In this document: one piece after another, positions 49,947-60,632 of the stretch
Layout: every line of letters starts with the position of its first letter
Numbering within the stretch: position 1 is the first letter of the stretch
Source: Poronia punctata
Lineage: Eukaryota; Ascomycota; Sordariomycetes; Xylariales; Xylariaceae
NCBI GenBank assembly: GCA_022579005.1
Contig: MU401638.1
Coordinates: 1 to 64,000 of the forward strand
DNA length: 64,000 nucleotides
Direction of reading: 5' to 3'
The notes under the pieces: generated by a model
What the model saw: only the letters and a program-made list of their open reading frames with translations
Databases searched by the model: none
Told to the model about the DNA's origin: nothing
Position numbers and translations under genes: made by a program

Positions 49947-52356
49947 AGTTGATCAACACGACTCGAGGTGGGAAACTAAGCGGTCAGTTAAGAGACCTCG
50001 AGCACGGGGACAGGATGGCCAGCGATGGCCAGGCAGTTATTGTTTAGGGGGAGGCCCGAATAGTAGGGATGTGTCGACCGTTGATATGCGCAGAGGCGAA
50101 GTGACAGGATGCGTACGTCGCTACCGTACATACAACAAGGGGGCCACCCGGTATTGAAATCTTTGAAAGTCGAATTTGCATGTTTCATGATGTTCGCGAT
50201 CAGTCACTACTTCGCTTCGAAGCATAACATGGACATTGGCACATGCGTAAGGTATTCGACGCCGCGTCTATGCTGTGTAGGGCATGTGGACCCGATCGGG
50301 ACGGAGTCCGGGCTCCGACGCACTAAGTGTGCCTTTGCATAGGTACTTACGGAGTATAATTACGTGCCTAATCAAGGACCGTAACACCGACAATTACGGT
50401 ATGGATTAATCTGTATAGGAAACTAGGAATTCGACCAACCCAGATTCCTTTGACGCCCCTCCCCCGCATGCTGCAGGGGCAAACAGCTAGGGTCCGGGGT
50501 CCGGGGGGACTATGTGTAAGGGTTTTCGTATAGATCTGTACATGCATTGGACGGAACAATCTGCCATCAGATCATATACGTACCCCAGTCATCAATATTG
50601 CCTTTTCGTGGTTCTTCACGTTTATTCCGCTTAGATGGAGAGGAGATCCACGTGCGAAAGATCTCAGAGCTCCCGCCGAGCGGCAGGCTAGACTCTAGAG
50701 CCTAGAGGTACCTTCTTGTTTGGGGTCACAGTTCGTGGGGCAAGAACAATCGCGCAAATTGGGCCGAGTTTATTTCCTTCTTGTGTAACTCGGAGTACCT
50801 TGACAGTAAGATAGTAAGTATGTAGGTAGGTAGATGTCAAGAATAAGGCTGGAATGACAACTTCTAATGTCAGGGGGTGGTGCACTCTGGAGTCTGGATG
50901 AGGGAAATCGAGCAACCTAGTAGGGCACGGTTTTATGCTGCCTTCTCTATACAGCGACACATATCATTACATAACCCTGAATACTACGTTCTAATCAGTG
51001 ACTCCTTGTTTCTAACAGTAGGCACATGTTCGCAGAATTGTCTACGGGGCTCTAAAGTAGGTAGCCAGGGCGCTATAGCGCGGCAGCCAGTCGTGAAAAT
51101 GATCCGCCTTTTGGCTCGCCATTGCTGAGTATGCCGAATGGTTCTGGCTATGTATCTGAAGTACTTAGGCTGATATAGGAGCCTCCCGAGTAAACTACAG
51201 TCTACTCGGGTAGAAGCGATCCAGGTTCTACTGTAGGGCTCAGAATCGAGATCGGTTATTACCTGGAACAGAAAAGATATCATCAACCACTGCCGTCACG
51301 GACCCGCGGCCCGCGTCGTGTACGCCGTTTTATAGAGTACGTACAGCGAGTACTCAACCGACAAGGATCGATATTCACGACAGGAGAGATGATGGCCATG
51401 TAAGTGCTCAGAAGTGGAGGTTGGAGACATTCACGCATCTACTAATTCGGAAACAGTCGTAGCCCGAGAGAGGTTCACGAATCCCCTTGGTCCTTAGGGC
51501 TCAGGGGCGATGCGGCTCTGGGACTTTCGGTCAAGTCTTTCTTAGCTAGGCAGGCAGGCTGGCGTGATGGGTGTTCAGCTCTATATTACTTCGTGTAACG
51601 TAGGCTCTGCTGGTCCTCATGAATGAGGAATTCCTTCCGTGTGACAAGGGGCTTAATAGGACGTCCCGTGTAACATTCCGAGACTTCCCAACTGCAACAC
51701 GCCTGGGTTGCATTCGCTAGTGGTATAGGTTTTGCAATCCTAGTCTCAGTTACCCTCATATCAACATCGGACCGGTGATCCTATCTGATGCCTGACGGCT
51801 CGACAGTCTGTAAGGTCTAATAACAGAGTTGCTATACCTGTTCCCCGCCTGTTTGTTCTAGTTGAGAGTGGTATGTAACCCAGCGCGAGAGTAGGTATCG
51901 AAAAAGCGAACAATCGTCCATTCTCCTGCATCTAGAAAAAAAGACCCCTTGCAGCCTGCAGGGCTAGACCCTCCTCTCTTGGCATCCATGGTAACGCATC
52001 ACGAAAATCGTGGCCGGCTGGCTACACCAACTGCGATAGACACAGCGGTAAGCTGGACAGAAAGAGGTGTGACAAGCCCCTTGGATGCAATTTCAAGATT
52101 CAATTCCTGTTTCTCGTAACCGAAGTTTCGAAGGATGATGCTATAGATGCTCCAGGCTGGCGGGGGTAAGGTAGTGGAGATAAACACGATAGTCGATACG
52201 TCTATACTGTATTCTCATTCGGGATCGGGATCGGGTTGGTTGGTATACATACAATCACTCCGCACACCACGCCTCTGGAAAAGCGAGAGGAGGAGAGTCT
52301 GTCACTCGCGAGTCCCCTAATTTGTGTGGGAGCACACCTCTCACGATCCTTTAGAG
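49947..52356. promoter_or_regulatory. Divergent intergenic region, LysM-CFEM and DNase-GH55 genes
   Basis: 2.4 kb between the divergent starts of two secreted wall-associated proteins, so both promoters lie here. A 62-codon minus-strand frame near 51,999-52,187 lacks any motif. TAGGTAGGTA words occur near 50,820. No RNA gene or mobile element seen. Confidence 0.4.
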
Positions 52357-55338
52357 ATGGCGACATCACGGCGTCTTGCACGTCTAACAGCGCCTCTTCG
52401 CTGTGTTCTCCTTATCCTCCAAGCCGTTCAAGCCCAGTTTCTTCAGGACTACGAAGTTGATACGACCAGACCGGGAACCTACTTTTAGTGAGTGACCAAG
52501 AAGCGCTTAGCATTGAAGAATGGTGTTGCTCATACATTCTTTCCTTCTACAGCCGACCTCTCGCTCAAGTAGTGGCAGCACCGGTCCTGCAAACATTCCC
52601 ATATGACGTCTACCTGTCTTACAACTGCTTCTACATGGTAGAGATCTGCAGAAATGCACATGCCTTTGCCAACACGGCGCGAGGCCAAAACTCGCACCCT
52701 AATAGCAACCTCCCCAACGGGGTGTATGGCTACGATTTGGACACGGGCGAGACCAACCCCAAGAGCCGACAGGAACAACGCCGCAGCCAATCCTGCCCCA
52801 GAACCTGGATCTCGACTCACCCTTGTCCCGAGACTAACCAGGTCCCGCCCTGGCGACACAGTGGTCAGTGGTTCACGCCTCTGCTCGAGCCCGGTACCAC
52901 TATCAATAACCTGATGAACCGGCGTGACCCCAGTGGAAGGATCTTTGAGTATTCTAACATTCGGTATACGTGTGACGAGTTTCCTCCGGCCACCTGGTAC
53001 GCACGCCTACTCTACCCTTCCTCCCTCTACTAACTTGACTCGTCCTCCAGGGTGGAGGGAGGTGATGGAGCCAGCGGCGGCAGCCCTTCCAACACGCGTT
53101 GTGCGGCACTCAGTTGTAGCACCATAGGTGCGACGGTCCCCATCAAAGCAGAACAGAACTGTAGGTGCTACCAAATAAAAAAGAAGAATCTCGCATCAAC
53201 GAAAGGCTCGCCCAGCTGACCCATGTGAAAACAAAAAACAAAGGGCAAGGACTCTCACACGGCCTGTTGCGCCAAGCTCTTGTGGAAGCAGTGTTGAATA
53301 AGCCCGGTTACGTTCCCAGCCAGTCGATAGTACTCTTCCGTTTCATGCCCGAGAATGACGGTGCGGACGGTGTAGCCGCTCGCATCGCGGTAGTCTACGA
53401 CGACGGCAGCTCGAATGAGGAACCGGATATCAGAAATGTATACCAGAACGGGCCTATTAGGAAGCGATCGGATTCGGGTGAGAATTATCCCAACGCTACT
53501 ACTAGGAGTGCCATGCGCAGGACTCTCACCTCGGCGGAACTCAGAGCCGTGATAAAGAATGGAGGCGGTCATGAGCATCTGGTGCATGCCAATCTGTCAA
53601 TTGTAAGATCCACAGTCGGCTACACTAATGATCGTCTGGGAAGCTTTTTGTGCTGTGCTAATAATTGTTGTTCTTGTCTGTCCGTTCAGACCAGCCAAAC
53701 CGAACTGTTGGGACAGGCGATTCCCATGTCCCAAATGGGGCTTGTAGAAGGCTCTGCGCGTTGGGATCTTGAAGACGAGATGGGGGAGGAGGAGGCGGCA
53801 GCGGCAGCGGCAGCGTCTCTATCCAACGCAACACTGCCGAGAAGCCTTCCAGTCTCAGAAAATCCCGCCCCGTTGTTGCCCCGGGTCATCCCAGAGCACA
53901 AGCGCACCCCGTTGCTCAAGAAAGCCTCGGCTCGCGACCTCCAGGCTGCGCGGGTTCTAGTCAAAAAAGCCCGCGCCGAATCGAACAAGCTCAACAAGGT
54001 CCGCGTCGCGCGCCAGCTTCGGAACAAGTACGGTCTTAAACCGGGTACCGTCGTCGGTGGCACTGCCTCGGGAAAGCGTGGCTTGGCCTCCTCCTCGGTC
54101 AACGACCACGAGAGCGCTGTGCCGCCACTGTTGGATATCACTGAGGAGATTGCGGCTGCGGCGGCTCTTGTCGCTGAGGCGGACGCGAAGGCGAAGACGG
54201 GGAATTTCACGAAGCGTGCGTCGGCTGCCGCGGGGACCTACTGGATGGGCAGGTTAGTTGTGTCCAATTCAAATATTTGATCCGGTGAGGTGTCTTTGCT
54301 GACCAGCCACTCACTCGATTCGACCTGTAGTATTGCTCGCAAAGGTACTGTGCCCTGGGGCGACGACCCCAGCTATGTAAGTCATTCGGCGCTCTCCTCG
54401 GAGAGATACGTGGCCCGGAGAGAAGCAGTAACCACTTAGCTAACCGAGATGCAGGTCGTCTTCCGGAATGTGCTTGACTACGGAGCCGTGGGTGACGGCG
54501 CGACAGTAAGTCCCGTCCTATACTTTCCACTTAGTCTCACGCCGGACACCCCAACCTAACCGAGACAAATTTATCTACCGTATACAAATACTAACCCATC
54601 CCTCTCGCCGAGGGCCCCAGGATGACACGGCAGCCATCAACAAGGCAATGGGCACAAACGAAACGCGATGCGCCGCGGGATGCAATGGATCAACAACCAA
54701 GAACGCGATCGTGTACTTCCCCCCGGGCACCTATCTGATTTCGTCGACGATTCCCATGCCCTTCGGGACACAGGTTATCGGCGACGCCAATGACCGGCCG
54801 AGGGTCGTGGCTGCGCCTAGCTTTGTCGGTCTCGGTGTGTTGTCAACTGATGAGTATACCGGCGCACCGGGACCTGGGAACGATGGTATGGACCCTGAGT
54901 AAGTTTTCCTTTGTCTGTGTCTCTTCTTGGGCCCTGCCCGCAGCCGTTCGGCTTAATATCTCTTTCTTTATACCCCTCTCTCCCCCGTGCCGATGCTTTC
55001 TTTCCGAAGTAGTCACTGTTAACATACAAATCACATCGAAGGTGGTACGTCAACACATCCAACTTCTACCGCCAATTCCGCAACCTAGTAATCGACATCC
55101 GGCAGGTCACAGCCGGCGCCATCGTCACGTGCATCCACTACCAAGTCGCTCAGGCGACAAGCACGCAGAACGTCGAGCTCATCGCGGCGTCCGGGTCGGA
55201 GCAAATCGGCATGTTCGCCGAGAATGGCAGCGGCGGCAGCCTCTCGGACATCACCTTCACTGGCGGCGGGACCGGGTTGAAGGGCGGCAGTCAGCAGTTC
55301 ACGGCGCAGCGGTTGACGTTTAACGGCTGCACCGTCGC

Positions 55339-55352
55339 CGTCCAGCGTCCAG
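55339..55352 (+). repeat. 7-bp tandem duplication causing a frameshift in the GH55 exon
   Basis: The unit CGTCCAG occurs twice in direct succession. Before it the frame encodes the GH55 sequence ending TVAVQ. After it the family motif WDWGWVWQDI continues only in the +1 frame. Treating the second copy as an insertion explains both the shift and the phase of the following splice donor at 55,447. Confidence 0.88.
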
Positions 55353-55510
55353 ACTATTTGGGACTGGGGCTGGGTCTGGCAGGACATCACTATGAATGAC
55401 GTGGGCACTGGGTTCTTGCTGGTTGGGGAGGACGGTTCTGGGAATAGTGAGTCGAGTCCCTTTACTTTACCTGCCCCTTCTTCTTTTCTTATGGGTTGGC
55501 CCCGCACATG

Positions 55511-55545
55511 ACACGTCACACGTCACACGTCACACGTCACACGTC
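55511..55545. repeat. 7-bp minisatellite ACACGTC, 5 copies, in an intron
   Basis: Five perfect head-to-tail ACACGTC units inside the intron 55447-55591 of the DNase-GH55 gene. Slippage of 7-bp units is thus seen in both an exon and an intron of this gene. Confidence 0.9.
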
Positions 55546-57252
55546 CATGTTTCCGTGTTTTTGATCGCTAACCAACCTTGGTCGAACAAAGTCGGCTCCA
55601 TCTCTGTCCTAGACTCGTCATTCACCAACGTCCAAAAAGCCATCGTGGCCAACCCCATAACATCGACTCCGGGACAGGGAAGCACGGGAATCGTCCTCGA
55701 AAACGTTGCCCTGTCGGGGGTAGGCGTGGCAGTGGCCGACACGGCGGGGAAAACGCTCCTGTCGTCGTCGGGACTGATTGATCAGTGGGCCCTAGGGCCC
55801 ATCTACGAGGGATCCACAAGCGCGCGCAGTTTCTCTCAGGGCGGCAAGATCGGTAGCTATCGGAGAGACGTCTCCCTCCTCGACGGCCAAGGGAAATACT
55901 TCCAGCGTGCCAAGCCGCAGTACGAGGACCAGGCTGTGTCGGCGTTCATGCACACCAAGGATCTCGGATGCGCCGGCGATGGTTCGACTGATGACACGGC
56001 TGCCTTCCAGTCGGCTATCTATGCGAGTCTGGGGAAGATCCTCTTTGTCGATGCGGGCTCGTATATCCTCACTTCTACTATCACCATTCCTTCTGGTGCC
56101 AAGATCGTCGGCGAGACGTGGTCTCAATTAGTTGCCTCGGGCTCGTATTTCTCGGATGCTCGGCCGCCAGTCTGATGATGCATCTGACGGAATCGGCTTC
56201 GGGTTATTTTGAAAATATGTGGCTCTGGGGTGCTGACCATATGATTGAGTAAGTTGAAAGTTGTCATTCACGCCACAGATTCCTTGGTGCGACGTGGGCT
56301 AACTCCTCTCCTCTCCAGTGACCCCGACCTCGTTGATGGGAATAACACCATGGTGCAGACGTCGGTCTACGTTGCTCGCGGCTTGTTGATTGAAAGCACG
56401 AAGCCCACCTGGTACGCGAGCAAAGTCTCCTTTCCAACTCTGATTCTTCCTTCTACCACCGCGCTTTAGAGTCTAGACAAGACTACTAACAGGTACTGTA
56501 CCATTCAAAACAACGGCGCCGGAGTTCGCATCTCAAATCTCATCACAATCGGAGCCAAATACATGGCCGTCATGGACGGGGAAGGCATACAAGCTACCGA
56601 CAACCTCAACGTCGAGGATCATCCCGCCTGGTCGCAGGTCAGCATCCTCGACATCAGTGGCGACGGTACCGAGCAGAAGATCTGGATCGACCCAGTCATA
56701 TGGGACATGGACCAGCCTCAGTTCACATGCTCTCCCCCTTGCAACGTCCAAATGCCACCGTGGACCGGAGCCACCAGCACCGTGAACTACCCTTTGCTAA
56801 CCGTTAGCTCGGGTTCCTGGACGAGCACCGTCACGCGAGCGCCCCTGGTCATCACGGAGTGGGTCTTGGAGGCCGAAACCATTCTTCCTCACGCCGGCAA
56901 CAACAATAAGCTCAGGCGCGCCGACCAAACCATAAAACCCACGCTTGCGACGACACCGTTCTGGCCCGCAGTCGTCTACAACGGCGCGGACGGCAGACCA
57001 ACAACCACATCCGCCCAAGGCCCGTTTCCCACCCCTCCCTCGTCCATCGGCCAGTCCGTCAAGAACGTCAGGGTCGTGTTCGGCTCGCCCGAGTCCCCGC
57101 TCGTGGAAGAATGCGGGTTCCTGGATTTCTATGATCCGTTCTGCGTCCACCAGCCGTGGTTCTTCGGCAACGAGACGGGCCTAGGCAGCGCTCCCAACCC
57201 GGGCGACGTCGAGAACGTCTGGGACGCGAGGACAATGTGTCCGAGATCGTTG

Positions 57253-57276
57253 AGCACCTCATCGAGCACCTCATCG
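57253..57276 (+). repeat. 12-bp tandem duplication in a Ser/Thr-rich linker
   Basis: The 12-base unit GAGCACCTCATC is repeated head to tail, adding four residues (Ser-Thr-Ser-Ser) to a low-complexity linker. The frame is kept. Confidence 0.8.
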
Positions 57277-57528
57277 GGCACCCCGCCGCAGCCGACGCCG
57301 TCGCCGTTCCAGCAAGGCGACCCGCGCACCAACTCGGTGAAATGCTACAACAGCGGCGAGACAACCGAGGGCGTGCGCATGCAGAGCGCGGCACGGAGCT
57401 TTTGTGGTATCATTTCCAAGGACGTGCTGGAGCCGGGGTATTTTCGGCTTATCGATTTTCCCTTCCCGTACAACGGCGGTATCGGCATCGTCATAATCGC
57501 CATCTCGCTTGAGATCAAGCGGCGGTGC

Positions 57529-57564
57529 AGCTTTATTTTTTCTGAAAGCTCTATTTTTTCTGAA
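57529..57564 (+). repeat. 18-bp imperfect tandem duplication in the C-terminal Cys-rich domain
   Basis: Two 18-base copies differ at one base. They duplicate the six residues around IFSES just before the conserved CEKYLSVP segment. The frame is kept, but the inter-cysteine spacing lengthens by six residues. Confidence 0.82.
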
Positions 57565-57693
57565 TCGCTTTGCGAGAAGTACCTGTCTGTACCGACTGAT
57601 AGCTGTAATTGTGCCGGTGTTAACGGGAAGCAAGGAGGCATTGTAGAGAATAATTGTTATATTTGGAGGATTGATCCTAATATTAGTCTATAG

Positions 57694-58745
57694 TTAGTTT
57701 GATTTTGTCAGGGGTTGCATACCTGCAGATAGCCGTCTATACACATCCACATTCATTTTGTTGCCTTGAGTCTACCTTGTCTATCTGTGCCTTTTCGATC
57801 GAGGTAGAAAGATCGCTCTTTGCATCCATTCTAGGACCCTAGCATCGGTCATGCCATGACCTTCCAATTCATCTGCCCATGGCTTCCAGAATGATCTGCA
57901 AGGGCCATGGCTTTGAAATTCACCTGACCTAGCCATAGGCCCACGATGAGTCAGCACACCTTCTCGTACCGAGTTCCCAAAATTGCATACATGTATAGGT
58001 ACATAGTACCTTTGATAAACATACGCGTACGGTATTTTCCCTTAATACAAAGGGATGTATAGTGCGTATGATACATTCACTTAGAGACCCCTTAAACCTA
58101 GGTTTAGAGTAAAGTCGACCGTACTGGTAAGTGAGAAAACATTTTGAGAGCCGGTACAAGACCATCTGGAAGTGGATCGTTGGCAGGATATTAATACTCG
58201 GCTAAGTAAATTATTGATAGCATTGTTTTTATAGCTGGTGGGTGGGTGGTTAGAGGAAACAAACTACATTATCAGACACAACTGATGGAAAATGTTGCTT
58301 CTGATCTTACAATTGTAACAAGCACCAAACATATGAGCGTCTTCCCACATAGGAAAGATGTTCGTACCCTGCTGAGGCATTGGTAGGTGGATGGGGTCTT
58401 TAGAAAAGGCCAATCTCTGTGTGTGGAATCGATAGCACTTAGACAACCGACTACAAAACCGCCCAAGCTAAAGATGGGGACTTGCCTCCCTATATAATAT
58501 TTATCCCGATCTAGTCTGTATATACTGCGAAACAGAGATACCCGGGTCGTCGCCTTATGTACTTTTATACATGTCAGTAGGTCGCATATACAGTCTCCTT
58601 TTAACTTCCGACTTGTACAAGTATAGGTTGTAGCAAACACGTTAGTTGACAACAACGTGAAGAAATGCCTTTCGGATGAACGCAAGCACAGAGTTGAGTT
58701 TGGGAGCAAGATCCGGTTCACACTGCACGAGGTGACGTCGCTTTC
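57694..58745. other. Convergent intergenic region, DNase-GH55 and HPPK-DHPS genes
   Basis: 1.05 kb between two convergent stop codons. It holds the 3' regions of both genes. A 149-codon minus-strand frame at 58,272-58,721 has no recognisable motif and lies just downstream of the HPPK-DHPS stop. Nothing else seen. Confidence 0.4.
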
Positions 58746-60632
58746 TCAGGACAGGGCGGAGGTGTCCGTACCCCGATATATCGCATCAGCCATCTTCACG
58801 ACATGGCCCATCTCGAACACGTCATGGACGCGCACGATATCGGCACCGCCCTGCACTGCGGCGGTAACAGTGGCTGCCGTGCCATACGCGCGGTCCTCTG
58901 GTTTAGTGACGCCTGTAATCTTGCCGATGAAACTCTTGCGGCTCGAGCCCAGGAGCCACGGTAGGCCCTCGAGACCGTGGAAGTTCCTGAGGTAGGGCAT
59001 GCCTCGCAAGATGTCGAGATTCTGGTTGCCGACCTTGGAGAACCCCATGCCCGGGTCCAGTATGATGCGCCAGCGCCGAACACCTGCCGCTTGTGCGGCC
59101 ATGACTCGCTCACGGAGCTCCGAGGCGAGCGTGGGGATCAGACCGTCTGGGTAATGATTCATCTGGCTCATCGTGGCTGGCGTGCCGCGCATGTGCATCA
59201 AGCAAACGGTGCAGCCTAGTCGCGCAACCGTGGGCAGCATTTCCTTATCGAGAAGTCCCGCAGACACATCGTTCACAATGTCCGCGCCCGCTTTTACAGC
59301 TGCCTCGGCTACACTGGCCCGATACGTGTCCACGCTGATGGCTACGTGTGAAGCTTCCGGCAGGCTGCGGATCAGCGAGATGGCCGGGATGACTCGGGAA
59401 AGCTCCTCGGTAACGCTCACCTCGGGCGCCCCCGGAGCGGTGGATTGGCCTCCCACATCGATAAGCGTAGCGCCGGACGTGATAAACCGACGAACTGTAG
59501 AGCTCAAGGCTTCCGAATACCCAGGGGATAGAGAAGATTCGAATGAGAAATCCCCAGCCCCGTCATTCTGCAGCTTAACCTGCGATGGGGGGTAATGCAC
59601 TCCGCCGTCACTGAACGAATCCGGAGTCACATTTAGGATAGCCATGATTTGCGTCGGCCTTGTGGGCCGTAGCGCATTCAGCGGCGGTGCCGATGCTCGA
59701 AGGGGCGTCAACGTGGACAACTCCTGCGTCGGCGTTGGTGGGGGCGGCAATTCGTTTAGATAGTCTTGGACCATCTTCCAGGGACGTCCTGGGTCAAGGG
59801 GCAAGTGAGGAATCAGCTCTGCTAGTGGCTGTAGCACAAACCTACGTTCGGTGATTAAGGGGTGCGGTATAACAAGTCGCTCATGTGACACTGTCTTCCC
59901 CTCGTAGAGTAGAATATCCAGGTCGATGTTACGAGGCCCTTTGTCTATGATCTTCTTCCGCCCCATCGACTTCTCGATGTCCTGCAGAGCGTCGAGCAGG
60001 GGTAAGGGTTCCAGCTCTGTTTCGACCTGTTTATATATATATAGTCAGCGCCTGCGCACGTGACATGTTGTGATCACAATGTAGAGCCGCGAAAGCAAAG
60101 CACACATCCCGCAGAAGCGGAGAATACAACCACATACCTCACAGGCACCATTCACAAACCGGTCTTGGCCGAGCACATACATCGGCTCCGTCTCCCACAA
60201 GCTACTTGTTTGTTTCACTTTGATGCCCCGAGAATCCATCTCACGGCACGCCTGCTCGATCATGGCAACGCGATCTCCAAGATTGCTGCCTAGCGCGATG
60301 TACGCCGTGCGCTTCTTCGGGCCCTCTGCATCCGCACCCGAAGCTCCATGACGAGAAGGCAACGAGTCCATGCCCCGTGATTTCAACTCGTCTATGAGTG
60401 ACTTATCCATGGTATATCGCCTGAACCCGGCGTAGCCCCGTCGCTGGAGATAGGCGGGGCTAACAGAAAGCTGTGCTGGATACTTCGATACGACGGCACT
60501 TGTCTCAATGGTTCTATAAGTCAGAGTCGCCCTGTTATTGGGAGACGAACAATTGATGGGGACGGAAAAAGGAGAGCATGCATGGCGGGGCAACCAACTC
60601 CGTGCTCGCATTGGTGGCCACAACATACCCAT
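58746..60632 (-). CDS. Bifunctional folate synthesis enzyme HPPK-DHPS
   Basis: Two consecutive folate-pathway enzymes: 6-hydroxymethyl-7,8-dihydropterin pyrophosphokinase and dihydropteroate synthase. Exons 60632-60138 and 60026-58746 join in phase to 591 residues. The HPPK part (about residues 105-275) has AYIALGSNLGDR, SSLWETEPMY and the signature GPRNIDLDILLY. The DHPS part (about 300-591) has ILNVTPDSFSDGG, LIDVGGQST, DIVNDVSAG, LDPGMGFSK and GSSRKSFIG, the substrate loops of a working enzyme and the class of site bound by sulfonamides. Yeast Fol1 also carries an N-terminal dihydroneopterin aldolase. Here the first about 100 residues are too short and lack that domain. They are Arg/Ser-rich with few acids and may be a mitochondrial presequence, or the true start may be the internal Met near residue 75. 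The intron has a TATATATATATA tract before its acceptor. Confidence 0.92.

Larger units (their letters stand above)
52357..57693 (+). pseudogene. Secreted NucA/NucB DNase domain fused to GH55 beta-1,3-glucanase; GH55 part broken
   Basis: Exons in phase: 52357-52487, 52553-52996, 53051-53160, 53244-53602, 53690-54252, 54331-54376, 54455-54505 and 54621-54898. Disturbed exons follow: 55042-55446, 55592-56248, 56320-56411 and 56493-57693. A signal peptide (RCVLLILQAVQA) opens the protein. The DNase_NucA_NucB domain has CDEFP (from residue 184), VEGG, RCAA and the EQN triplet, matching the catalytic Asp-Glu, Gly-Gly and Asn pattern of bacterial NucB. A Lys/Arg/Ala-rich linker leads to GH55, which starts at YWMG, SIARKGT and FRNVLDYGAVGDG, has the WDWGWVWQ motif, and repeats DGSTDDTAAFQSAI in the second beta-helix. 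A 7-bp tandem duplication at 55339-55352 shifts the frame and ends it at a TGA at 55397-55399. Further on, sequence expected in GH55 is missing near 56,153 (with a frame change) and at the 56,411/56,493 junction. The 3' part ends in a Cys-rich domain (CYNSGE, SFCGI, DSCNCAGVNG). A truncated product with an intact DNase domain is still possible. Confidence 0.75.

Noticed and set aside
55382..55399. TGA at 55,397-55,399 as a genuine gene end
   Set aside because: GH55 motifs and phase-consistent introns continue beyond it in the shifted frame, so it is better explained by the 7-bp duplication.
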